Shown: positions 6,655 to 13,203 of the stretch, piece after piece
How the letters are laid out: each line of letters starts with the position of its first letter
Position numbering within the stretch: position 1 is the first letter of the stretch
NCBI GenBank assembly: GCA_016933415.1
Contig: JAFGAX010000014.1
Coordinates: 1 to 38,276 of the forward strand
Direction of reading: 5' to 3'
DNA from: a bacterium
GTDB lineage: Bacteria; Zhuqueibacterota; QNDG01; DTFT01
DNA length: 38,276 bases
The notes under the pieces: model-generated
Told to the model about the DNA's origin: nothing
Database searches by the model: none
Seen by the model: the letters and a program-made list of their open reading frames with translations, nothing else
Translations under genes and position numbers: made by a program

Positions 6655-7665
6655 TCACCCCTCCCCGGCCGCGGCCATCTTGCCAACGCGGACCGTCTTC
6701 TCTCCGCGTCCGTCCTCGATTGCATCGAGCGCGCGCCGGACGGATTCGATCGCGTCCTTCTTCCGGTTCGACCCGTGCAGTACGCTGTGCACTGTGCCCT
6801 TGCTGAGCCCGCCGGCCGCTTTCGAAATGTCGCTGAGCGAGATGTTCTCGGACGCTTTGAGCATCTCGAACCGCTCCAGGAGCGACGCCTCGAAGTGATC
6901 GGCGTTCAGGGTTTTGATGCCGGCCTTCCAGGCTTTCGCGGCCGCGGTGTAAATCATATCCTCGATGCCGAGCATGGTCTGGCGGACCGCGGCGACGCGC
7001 TTCCGCGCCTGCTGGTCGAGCATGTGGCCGAACGACTGACGCATGAAGTCGATCCGGCGCTCGAACGTCATCCAGCCCTCGCTCTCGTGCAGATCGTACT
7101 TCCGGGTCCGGCAGCGGACTTCTCCGAATGCGTTGACCTTCGCGGCCAGGCCGGGCTGTCCGATCAGGACGACGCTGAAAAACTTCGTCCGGCCGTTGTA
7201 CCGCTTTTCCCGCATGTTTTTGATGGAGAGAATGGTCCTCTCGTGCAGCTCGTGGGCGTCTTCGATGAAGATGCAGACGTGCTTCTTGTGCTTGAACACG
7301 GCCTCTCCCAGGAGCCGGATCACCTGCAGGGACCGGGCCTCGAGGTCGCGCCGGATGGGTTCGGAACTGCTCCGGATCCGGTCGTCCATGAGGATGGCGG
7401 TCATGATGTGCCCGATTCTGACGCGGGGCACATCAAGGCTGGCGACTTCGACGAATACGATGTCATCCCCGTGCTTCTCGAGCAGCTGGCCCTGCACCTG
7501 TCCGAACAGGGTGGTCTTTCCATTCCCCCAGGCGCCGGACAGGGCGATGAGCTCGTTGTCGGACACGTCTTCGGCGAGCGACCGGGTCCAGAGCCGGGTG
7601 AGATCGTCGGAGTAGGTGCCCTGGGATTCGATTCCGAAATGATTAAGCAGCATTCGCCGGTTCAC
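6655..7665 (-). CDS. MuB-like AAA+ ATPase, transposition target-selection protein
   Basis: A 336-residue protein. The GTG at 7665 is chosen because AAAAGGAGG precedes it directly. Walker A is GAWGNGKTT (44-52) and Walker B is CIFIEDAHEL (131-140). A C-terminal helix-turn-helix-like segment lies near residues 285-310 ('ISLSDISKAAGGLSKGTVHS'). In Mu, the B ATPase coats target DNA, delivers it to the transposase and gives target immunity; TniB/ExeA ATPases are relatives. Mu B has its DNA-binding HTH at the N-terminus, so the C-terminal HTH here is worth noting. The gene follows the transposase gene with one small gene between, and overlaps that gene by 23 bases. Confidence 0.87.
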   Translation of the reverse strand: MNRRMLLNHFGIESQGTYSDDLTRLWTRSLAEDVSDNELIALSGAWGNGKTTLFGQVQGQLLEKHGDDIVFVEVASLDVPRVRIGHIMTAILMDDRIRSSSEPIRRDLEARSLQVIRLLGEAVFKHKKHVCIFIEDAHELHERTILSIKNMREKRYNGRTKFFSVVLIGQPGLAAKVNAFGEVRCRTRKYDLHESEGWMTFERRIDFMRQSFGHMLDQQARKRVAAVRQTMLGIEDMIYTAAAKAWKAGIKTLNADHFEASLLERFEMLKASENISLSDISKAAGGLSKGTVHSVLHGSNRKKDAIESVRRALDAIEDGRGEKTVRVGKMAAAGEG

Positions 7666-7882
7666 GGATGCCCTCCTTTTCAAAAAGGTTCATCTGGTAT
7701 CTCGGGATCTGTTTCAGCAGCTCATCGACCCCGCCGCCCAGATTGTATCCCTTGTCCTGCAGGCCTTCGATCATCTTCTCGAACCGCTCCAGCCGGCTCG
7801 CGATGCCGTTCAGCTTCGCGACGTCCCCCCGGTCCGATGCGTCGTCAATGATGTCGCGCCATTCCTCCGCCGTTCTTGCCAT
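7643..7882 (-). CDS. Small helical phage protein between transposase and ATPase genes
   Basis: A 79-residue charged helical protein starting at 7882 behind TGAGGAGG, 12 bases after the transposase stop. It overlaps the start of the ATPase gene by 23 bases. It begins 'MARTAEEWRDIIDDASDRGD' and has no cysteines or membrane segment. Its fixed place between the two transposition genes suggests a role in that complex or in balancing their expression, but no family is recognised. Confidence 0.65.
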   Translation of the reverse strand: MARTAEEWRDIIDDASDRGDVAKLNGIASRLERFEKMIEGLQDKGYNLGGGVDELLKQIPRYQMNLFEKEGIREPANAA

Positions 7883-7894
7883 ACGGCAGCCTCC

Positions 7895-9565
7895 TCAGTT
7901 GTTGTTCCTGATCACGCCCATTCTCTGGCTCCGCGCCGCGGTCCTCAGATCCTCGATTTTCCGGGCGACGGTCTCTTTCGACAGGGTCACGGCCAGGATG
8001 GGCTCAAACGTTTCCCTGAAGTCGTCGTACGTCCATTCCCCCTCGCTGATCTCGTAGATCGCGGCGCCGATAGCGACGCGGGCGAGATCCGCGCTTCTGT
8101 ATTCCGTCTCCTCCTTCCGCTCTTCGAACGGGCTGGCGGGATCCACGGCCGCGGTGCGCGGCGGCATGAATATTTTGTTTCCTTCCTGGTACATGAGCCA
8201 GCCGCGGTCCGTGTCCGGGTTTCCGGCCTTCGCGCGGGCCTCCTGCCCGAGTTCGGTCTCGATCTGCTGGCGGTAGGTGGCGGCCGGGCCGTGCTCGAAG
8301 TCGTCCAAATCGCGGTGCGGGAATTTCTCTCCGTTCGCCGGTGGAACGGCGGCTTCGATCCGGCCGTCTTCAATCGACTCGACGAGCACCTGGCCGTTCA
8401 GATTCCTGTACACGCGGACGCGCCTGTTCTGCGCCCAGTACGGGGCCCGATAGGCCAGGCCGCCGAACGAGAACAGAAGGGTGTCGGCGACGGTGCGGTA
8501 GTCGACGCGGAACGCATGCTGCAGAATATCGGATTCGATGGTGAGCTGAACGCGAGACTGGACGGACCGGGCGTACGTGGCGCCGCGGGTTTCGAAAAAC
8601 AGCGGATGCTCCAGGCTGAGGCGCTCGATGGTGAATTCGTGGAGCAGTTCATTGTATTCCGAAAGCCAGATGTTCGAGCCGGCGCCCAGCCGGATGGCGA
8701 GCGGGAGCTCGAATTTATTCCAGATGATGGAGAACCGCTTCTCTATTTTCCCCTGGCTGTCATGGTTCCCGGGCCGCGTTCGTTTGCATTCGATTCCGAA
8801 GGCATCCAGTGCGGCGCGGACCTCGGCGCGCTTTATAAAGGCGCCGTTGTCGGTTTTCAGGCGCTCCGGGACGTGCCGCAGCGGGTGCGGATCGGACGGC
8901 TCGCGGTTGAATATCCGATGGAGCATGTCCAGGCCGATCACCCAGCTTTCGCCGGACGCCGCGAACGCATGACAGGCTTCGACGCGGCTGTATTCGTCGA
9001 CGACGGAGGTGATCCAGGTCCGCATCCTGGCGTCGTTCACCTTGTAATGGAGCTCGCGGCCGTGCACTTTCATGAGAAAATCGCGCCGCGCCGGATCCCA
9101 CTTCCGAAGCTGAAAATACTTCGACCTGGAGAAATCCATCTGCCAGACGCGGTTCGCGTACGGGGCCTCGACGCGGACCTTGGGATCCCGCTCGCGGTAT
9201 CCGATCTGCTCCAGCCGCCGGTTGACGGTCGAGACGGTCAGGTGGTCCGCGCCAGCGAGCCCCTTGTCGACGAGCATCCTGATGCAGTCCGAGGTCGACA
9301 GCTCGCGCTGTACGTCGGCCCCCCGGGTGAGCATCCGGCCCTGCTCCTTGATCTTCGCGACCTCGCGGATCAGCACGTCGTCGACGTCGACGCGCCGCTC
9401 CCGCTGAACCTCGCGGGATGATCCGAACTTCTTCTGAATCGCCCGGTAGAGCGTGACCCGACTCACGCCCGCGAGGCCGGCGTGGTAATCGAGCACCGCC
9501 GACTTTCCGCCGTGTCCGGCCGCTTCCAGTTCCCGTTTGATCTGTTCGAGATCGGCGTTGATCAT
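7895..9565 (-). CDS. Phage transposase (DDE, rve integrase core; Mu A-type)
   Basis: A 556-residue protein that cuts the phage ends and joins them to target DNA. The N-terminal 120 residues hold helix-turn-helix segments ('GLAGVSRVTLYRAIQKKFG', 'LTVSTVNRRLEQIGY'). The catalytic core has D144 (VWQMDFSR), D239 (LKTDNGAF) and E275 (HDSQGKIEKRF). The gap between the last two is 35 residues, as in retroviral and IS481-type enzymes and unlike the wider spacing in Mu A. A beta-barrel-like region follows near 370-420, and a C-terminal tail likely contacts the ATPase. The ATG at 9565 lies one base after the gemA-like stop. Confidence 0.93.
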   Translation of the reverse strand: MINADLEQIKRELEAAGHGGKSAVLDYHAGLAGVSRVTLYRAIQKKFGSSREVQRERRVDVDDVLIREVAKIKEQGRMLTRGADVQRELSTSDCIRMLVDKGLAGADHLTVSTVNRRLEQIGYRERDPKVRVEAPYANRVWQMDFSRSKYFQLRKWDPARRDFLMKVHGRELHYKVNDARMRTWITSVVDEYSRVEACHAFAASGESWVIGLDMLHRIFNREPSDPHPLRHVPERLKTDNGAFIKRAEVRAALDAFGIECKRTRPGNHDSQGKIEKRFSIIWNKFELPLAIRLGAGSNIWLSEYNELLHEFTIERLSLEHPLFFETRGATYARSVQSRVQLTIESDILQHAFRVDYRTVADTLLFSFGGLAYRAPYWAQNRRVRVYRNLNGQVLVESIEDGRIEAAVPPANGEKFPHRDLDDFEHGPAATYRQQIETELGQEARAKAGNPDTDRGWLMYQEGNKIFMPPRTAAVDPASPFEERKEETEYRSADLARVAIGAAIYEISEGEWTYDDFRETFEPILAVTLSKETVARKIEDLRTAARSQRMGVIRNNN

Positions 9566-9566
9566 G

Positions 9567-10025
9567 TCAGGCTTTCCGCCTCTGTTTGCCGGTGACCTGC
9601 AGCCGGTGCATGACGTGAATGAGCTTTCGGGCTTCGAACTGCATGAGCATCTCAACGGAGCAGCTTTTATTCAGCACCTTCTGGATCCAGAAGAGGGTGG
9701 TCCCCTGGTTCCATTTGAGCTTCTTCTCCATCGCCGAGATCTCGTCCGCCTGGCCCTGGGTCAGGTGATCGTTCGGGGATCCGGCGGTCCCGAGGCCGCG
9801 ATATCCTTTTGATTTTTCCACCTGATTTTCGGGGACTGGAGGGGAATTCCGTGCGGTGTTTCCGATGGTGCCGAACGCTGAGATAAAGTCTCTGGCCTGA
9901 GCGAAGGTCATGTCTGAGGCTGATCCGACGCCGTAGTACGTCAGGGCGGTCCGGTATTCTTCTTCCCCCCACCCACGCGCGCGCTTGATGGCGTGAATCG
10001 CGGAGATCTGGTTCTTCGTGGCCAT
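9567..10025 (-). CDS. gemA: GemA-like phage regulatory protein (DUF1018)
   Basis: A 152-residue protein. Its ATG shares one base with the previous stop (TAATG at 10,025). The opening 'QISAIHAIKRARGWGEEEYR' followed by 'MTFAQARDFISAFG' is the DUF1018/GemA signature; the C-terminal part includes 'LFWIQKVLNKSCSVEMLMQF', again as in the family. Mu GemA affects host gene expression and DNA supercoiling. Mu keeps gemA after gam, while here it precedes the transposase. A VEKSKG segment (residues 69-74), shared with the upstream gene at DNA level, lies in the linker. Confidence 0.8.
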   Translation of the reverse strand: MATKNQISAIHAIKRARGWGEEEYRTALTYYGVGSASDMTFAQARDFISAFGTIGNTARNSPPVPENQVEKSKGYRGLGTAGSPNDHLTQGQADEISAMEKKLKWNQGTTLFWIQKVLNKSCSVEMLMQFEARKLIHVMHRLQVTGKQRRKA

Positions 10026-10954
10026 TATTCCGCGTTCTCCAGAACGATGTTTCCGTACAGTTCGCGCATGCGGCTCAGATCTTCGCCCCACTCCTTCAGG
10101 GTTTTTGTCAGGTCGCGGATGACAGCATCGCCGTCCTCGTCCTCGATGTTGGACTGAACCAGAAACTGCACGGCGTCACGGTGGGCGTCGCGGGCCCGGT
10201 CCAGGAGCCGGCGCTTGTCCTCCATCTTCACGGCGCGGGGCCCGAACTTTTCTTCGATGCCCCGGAGCCGGTCGTTCTCCGATTCCGCCAGGCGCGCGCG
10301 CTCCTCGAGGCGGGATTTCGTTTCGGTCAGCTCGTGCCTCTTCTCGGCGACCTGGGCGTTCAGCTTTTCGATCTGGGCCAGCAGGTCGCGGTTCGTCGTG
10401 GCGATCACGTCCTTCAAGGGCAGCCGCTGGCCGTCCTTCAGGACCACGGCTTCGTTGTCGATCAGCTCGCGATAGTTGATCTCGTACTGGGTCAGGGAGT
10501 AGAATTTTTCGATGCCTATCTTGTCGACGAACTGGGCGAGTTTCTGTAAGTCATCGGATTTTTTGAAGGATAGGGCAAATTGAGAGGTGTTCGAAATGTC
10601 CAGTAACTTTACATTTTGACCTTTTGATTTCTCCACTTCATTAAATACACCGTCCGGAATATCGAGTGGATAGGCCTTTAAAAACGCCTGGCCGATTTCC
10701 TTATATTTGTATCCCTGCATCCTGCTCTTGCCCGCGAACATCTCCATAAATTCCTGCTCGGTTGTGTACCCGAGAATCCGGTAAAACTTCTCATCGCCGC
10801 AGAACCAGGCGATGGCCACGGCCTGCATGACCTTCGTCATCGTGAACAGGCCGGCCATGTACCGGGCCGCAGCGCGCTCGACATCATTGAACTCCTTCAG
10901 CGAGCCGGCTGCCGGCGCCTTGATGACCTTCGTGGACTTCGATTTTCTCGGCAT
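10025..10954 (-). CDS. Phage coiled-coil protein, unknown function
   Basis: A 309-residue protein starting at 10,954 behind CCGGGAGG. Residues 20-100 are helical, with 'YMAGLFTMTKVMQAVAIAWF'. Residues 186-236 form a clear coiled coil ('LLAQIEKLNAQVAEKRHEL'). The C-terminus is acidic. The stretch near 10,545-10,720 (residues 78-137) is visibly more AT-rich than the rest of the gene, which may reflect a separate origin for that segment. It lies before the gemA-like gene in the early operon. I do not recognise the family; a DNA replication or partner-protein role is possible. Confidence 0.65.
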   Translation of the reverse strand: MPRKSKSTKVIKAPAAGSLKEFNDVERAAARYMAGLFTMTKVMQAVAIAWFCGDEKFYRILGYTTEQEFMEMFAGKSRMQGYKYKEIGQAFLKAYPLDIPDGVFNEVEKSKGQNVKLLDISNTSQFALSFKKSDDLQKLAQFVDKIGIEKFYSLTQYEINYRELIDNEAVVLKDGQRLPLKDVIATTNRDLLAQIEKLNAQVAEKRHELTETKSRLEERARLAESENDRLRGIEEKFGPRAVKMEDKRRLLDRARDAHRDAVQFLVQSNIEDEDGDAVIRDLTKTLKEWGEDLSRMRELYGNIVLENAE

Positions 10955-10966
10955 GATGCCTCCCGG

Positions 10967-11266
10967 TTAATTGGATTGATGGAGCCCGAGTTTGAACCAA
11001 ACGGTGTTCTTCCGGACTCCAAAGATGAAAGCGACTTCCTCGTACGACCCCGTCCTCCTGAGCCACTCTCTCCAGAGGGCGATCTCCGCCTCTGTCCCCA
11101 AATACCGCGCGATCGACGGCCCGGTGCGGCGGAGCCCGCGGAGCCGCATGATCCGCCTGATCTGCCGCTCGGTATGCCCGAGCCGTTCCGCGATAGCCCC
11201 CGCCGGGATCCCGGCGCCGAGCATGGCGGCGACGCGATCGTAATCGATGCTGGGTCCGACGCCCAT
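10967..11266 (-). CDS. Small phage helix-turn-helix protein
   Basis: A 99-residue protein whose ATG follows the preceding TAG without a gap. Two HTH-like units are visible: 'VAAMLGAGIPAGAIAERLGH' continuing into TERQIRRIM (residues 12-41), and 'TGSYEEVAFIFGVRKNTVWF' near residues 72-91. This double homeodomain-like pattern suggests DNA binding, perhaps as a regulator or transposition accessory. The next gene begins 12 bases after its stop. No family name is certain. Confidence 0.65.
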   Translation of the reverse strand: MGVGPSIDYDRVAAMLGAGIPAGAIAERLGHTERQIRRIMRLRGLRRTGPSIARYLGTEAEIALWREWLRRTGSYEEVAFIFGVRKNTVWFKLGLHQSN

Positions 11267-11725
11267 CTATTCCCCGTCTCCGAATTCGATCCCCATCTGG
11301 CTCGCGCTCTTCCTGGCGCCGGCCTGGATGTTCGCCGTGTTCTGCATATGCTGTTTGCAGGCAACATCGAGCGCCCGGATCTTCTCGCGCGTCGGCTCAT
11401 TCAGAAAGTCGAGCAGGAGGACGAAGAGTTCGGAAAATTCCTTGTGAAAATCCTGGGCGCATGCGTCCAGCTTCGCCTTCCCGGCCGGAGGACGGATGAT
11501 CAGAAACCCGCAGGCGCGCGCGATCACCTCGAGCGGGTCGTACCGCCTGAAGGCGCGCATCATGGGGATAATTTCCGTGATTTTGAACTGGACTTCGGGA
11601 TCGGTGAGGGAGCATTTGCGGTAAATGGTGCTTTCAGGCATTCCTGTTTCATTGATGACAGTCTCGACAGGGACCTTGCTCTTCTGTCGCATGTCCGAGA
11701 TTGCCTGCTCAATCGTCCTAACCAT
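11267..11725 (-). CDS. Phage CII-like (CP76-type) regulatory protein
   Basis: A 152-residue protein starting at 11,725 behind ATCGGGAGG. The N-terminal half holds an HTH-like segment ('VPVETVINETGMPESTIYRK'), followed by 'MMRAFRRYDPLEVIARACGF', which recalls phage CII/CP76 regulators, where a DNA-binding helix precedes a 'D.l..ia...G' helix. The C-terminal half is helical. It lies second after the early promoter, where such switch regulators are usual. The assignment is by pattern only. Confidence 0.6.
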   Translation of the reverse strand: MVRTIEQAISDMRQKSKVPVETVINETGMPESTIYRKCSLTDPEVQFKITEIIPMMRAFRRYDPLEVIARACGFLIIRPPAGKAKLDACAQDFHKEFSELFVLLLDFLNEPTREKIRALDVACKQHMQNTANIQAGARKSASQMGIEFGDGE

Positions 11726-11821
11726 TGAGCCTCCCGATTAAAAAAAAGTTCATATTTTTTAAAAGGTTGAATAATCTTTTTAATTGCATTTTTGTGTTAT
11801 TTTGGTTATAATTCATAACGT

Positions 11822-12010
11822 TCAGGCAGCCAGACGGCCATTGGCGGGTTCTGTGAGCTCTTTTGCAATGGTCAATAATGCCCGGCCGTAGTCTCTGCGG
11901 ATATTTCGGGCTTTTTTCGAGTGTTTTTTCCCGAGGATTGACTGGGAAACGAAGGCTTGGCTGACTTCGTGGCGTCGAGCCAGCTCCTGTTGAGTGATTT
12001 TTTTAGGCAT
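11822..12010 (-). CDS. Cro/Ner-like small DNA-binding protein
   Basis: A 62-residue basic protein, first gene after the leftward early promoter, divergent from the repressor gene. Residues 5-32 form an HTH ('TQQELARRHEVSQAFVSQSI'), followed by basic residues. Its GGGAG ribosome site lies five bases before the ATG at 12,010. Gene order repressor/divergent small HTH protein matches the c/ner pair in Mu and cI/cro in lambda, so it likely turns down early or repressor transcription during lytic growth. Confidence 0.75.
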   Translation of the reverse strand: MPKKITQQELARRHEVSQAFVSQSILGKKHSKKARNIRRDYGRALLTIAKELTEPANGRLAA

Positions 12011-12061
12011 CGGCGCTCCCGGATAGAGTTGGAGGAGTTTTATTTTAAAACTTGACGAACA

Positions 12062-12090
12062 AATATAACACCAAATCTGGTGTTTGTCAA
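12062..12090 (-). promoter_or_regulatory. Phage early promoter (TTGACA-17-TATATT), leftward
   Basis: On the minus strand, TTGACA (12,090-12,085), a 17-bp spacer and TATATT (12,067-12,062) form a near-consensus sigma70 promoter. It reads into the Cro-like gene 52 bases further on, and then into the whole early operon. The spacer is almost exactly the operator palindrome at 12,067-12,084, so repressor bound there would block RNA polymerase. Confidence 0.82.
12067..12084. promoter_or_regulatory. Phage operator O1 (palindrome in early promoter spacer)
   Basis: AACACCA and TGGTGTT are perfect seven-base arms around AATC. The site occupies the spacer of the leftward early promoter. It is the stronger of two similar sites 30 bp apart, and is the likely target of the Xre repressor or the Cro-like protein. 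Confidence 0.72.
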
Positions 12091-12096
12091 GCCAAA

Positions 12097-12114
12097 AACA
12101 CTACTTTTGGAGTA
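12097..12114. promoter_or_regulatory. Phage operator O2 (degenerate copy), overlapping the repressor ribosome site
   Basis: AACACTACTTTTGGAGTA matches O1 at 12 of 18 positions and keeps the AACAC and TGG half-site cores. It starts exactly 30 bp from O1, about three helical turns, and covers the GGAG (12,109-12,112) just before the repressor ATG. That placement would suit autoregulation. Confidence 0.5.
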
Positions 12115-12118
12115 AAAT

Positions 12119-12598
12119 ATGATCGGAGATCGCCTTAAATTTGTTATGAAAAAACATGGCATCGGACAAAAAGAGCTTTCTGATGCCACTGGTATCCCGA
12201 TAAATACATTAGGTCACATGATTAGGAATGAAAGTGAGCCGAATTTTTATAATGTCAGAAAAATTGCGTTTTACTTAAAAGAGGATTTAAACTGGCTGGC
12301 TTACGGGAGGGCTTTTGAGGTAATTAAATTTTCAGAAAATAAACGTGTTGAGGATTTTACAAAAATTGACTGCGATCCAAAATTAGACCAGTTATATTAT
12401 TCATTAAATGATGTCGATATAAAAAATAAAATTGACGATATCTCTTGGTTTGAAAAAAATATTAAGCACGTCCCAGGGATGATAGATTTTGTGCATAGGT
12501 TTAATCAATTAAAACCGAAATATCAAAAAATGCTGGACGTTATTTTGAATTCCTTTTTAAATGAGCAAGAAAAAGACAACCAGTCTGGAGCAGCTTAA
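12119..12598 (+). CDS. Phage Xre-family repressor
   Basis: A 159-residue protein, the only plus-strand gene on this side of the prophage. Residues 3-60 hold the HTH: 'MKKHGIGQKELSDATGIPIN' followed by 'TLGHMIRNESEPNFYNVRKI'. The rest is helical, ending 'LDVILNSFLNEQEKDNQ'. There is no LexA-type Ser/Lys protease domain, so induction would not be by RecA-driven self-cleavage. The gene is strongly AT-rich against the GC-rich prophage. GGAG lies six bases before the ATG. It most likely keeps the early promoter off in the lysogen. Confidence 0.82.
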   Translation: MIGDRLKFVMKKHGIGQKELSDATGIPINTLGHMIRNESEPNFYNVRKIAFYLKEDLNWLAYGRAFEVIKFSENKRVEDFTKIDCDPKLDQLYYSLNDVDIKNKIDDISWFEKNIKHVPGMIDFVHRFNQLKPKYQKMLDVILNSFLNEQEKDNQSGAA

Positions 12599-12604
12599 AA
12601 GCAT

Positions 12605-12641
12605 AATTTTTCTGGCTGCGCCCGAAAAATTCAACTTTTTT
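12605..12641 (+). terminator. Possible weak terminator after the repressor gene
   Basis: Inverted arms AATTTTTC (12,605-12,612) and GAAAAATT (12,624-12,631) enclose an 11-base GC-rich loop. CAAC and six T follow (12,636-12,641). The stem is AT-rich and the T-run is displaced, so this is only a possibility. Confidence 0.3.
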
Positions 12642-12693
12642 CCGCTGTTTTAAATTGCCCCTAACTGCATTTTCAAATCCAGTAAATGTCATG

Positions 12694-12749
12694 TTTACTT
12701 AATCAAATTACATGCTTAATTATATCGGGTTTTACTTCCAATTATATCA
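12694..12749. repeat. Prophage right end with transposase-site-like direct repeats
   Basis: AATTATATC occurs at 12,718-12,726 and again at 12,740-12,748, exactly 22 bp apart. TTTACTT occurs at 12,694-12,700 and 12,731-12,737. Read inward on the minus strand the end begins TGATATAATT, with the TG typical of Mu-type ends. Repeats of about 22 bp near the terminus are what a transposase needs for end binding. The next five bases, AGCCC (12,750-12,754), would be the target duplication if the family's usual 5-bp rule holds. Confidence 0.6.
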
Positions 12750-13068
12750 AGCCCCTTGTGAGCGCCACGGCCTGGACGACCGTGAATCCCTGCCTGGCCC
12801 GCGTGCGGAGATAATACGTGCATTCGTCCCGCGTGGTCCGGTGAAAGAGCTCCCAGGCCGTGTCTCCGAGCCAGAAAAACGGCCGGCCGTCGTCCGTCTG
12901 GAGGTAATGGCCGGCGGAATGAACCTGTACGGGCCGGATCTCGGGATGGCTGGGTTTTTCGGCTGGTTTGCCGTCTCCTGCCTCTGCCTGCGGAATGAGA
13001 ATCCCGCAGGCGAGGGCCGCGATCAGGCCGGCTGAACGGCGGCGGATCATGGACTTGTAACCATTCAT
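12742..13068 (-). pseudogene. DUF4038 (apiosidase-like) glycoside hydrolase, N-terminal fragment cut by the prophage
   Basis: The frame encodes 108 residues. A signal peptide lies near residues 10-30 (AGLIAALACGILIPQAEA). Then come 'VHSAGHYLQTDDGRPFFWLG', 'DTAWELFHRTTRDECTYYLR' and 'RARQGFTVVQAVAL', the opening of DUF4038 proteins, a TIM-barrel family that includes apiosidases acting on pectin side chains. Full-length proteins are several hundred residues. Coding similarity ends at the prophage end and the frame stops within phage sequence, so the gene is interrupted by insertion. The remainder should lie beyond the other prophage end. No strong ribosome site is visible before 13,068; an ATG at 13,050 is an alternative. 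Confidence 0.85.
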
Positions 13069-13203
13069 TTAACGGGTTTCTCCATGCGGGTGACGCGGGC
13101 ACAAAGCTCCTTGTTTTCGTTCAGGAATCGAAGGACCCCGGGATCGGTTTTCCTCGTGCGTTCCGGCCGGCAGGGCCTGAAGCACCGCCCCGGGGTCGGA
13201 TCT

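Larger units (their letters stand above)
1..12749. mobile_element. Mu-like transposable prophage (partial; other end lies left of the window)
   Basis: The segment encodes a DDE transposase next to a MuB-like ATPase, a Gam homologue, a GemA homologue, an Xre repressor with a divergent Cro-like gene, and late genes (terminase, gpG-like, gp36-like, gp37-like). That set defines a transposable phage. The right boundary is placed at 12,749. There, reading inward on the minus strand, the end starts with TG and has short direct repeats, and a host DUF4038 reading frame breaks off. Compared with Mu, the late genes seen here run opposite to the early operon and converge on it, and the gemA-like gene precedes the transposase. 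The boundary is inferred because the other end and the target duplication are outside the window. Confidence 0.88.

Noticed and set aside
11718-11816. A 32-residue AT-rich frame between the Cro-like and CII-like genes
   Set aside because: No ribosome site, low-complexity Asn/Lys/Leu peptide, and it overlaps the start of the CII-like gene.
13069-13203. Protein-like stretch ('LRFLNENKELCARVTRMEKP') on the minus strand just ahead of the DUF4038 fragment
   Set aside because: The frame has no ATG, GTG or TTG start in the gap, and upstream it only shadows the exchanger gene.
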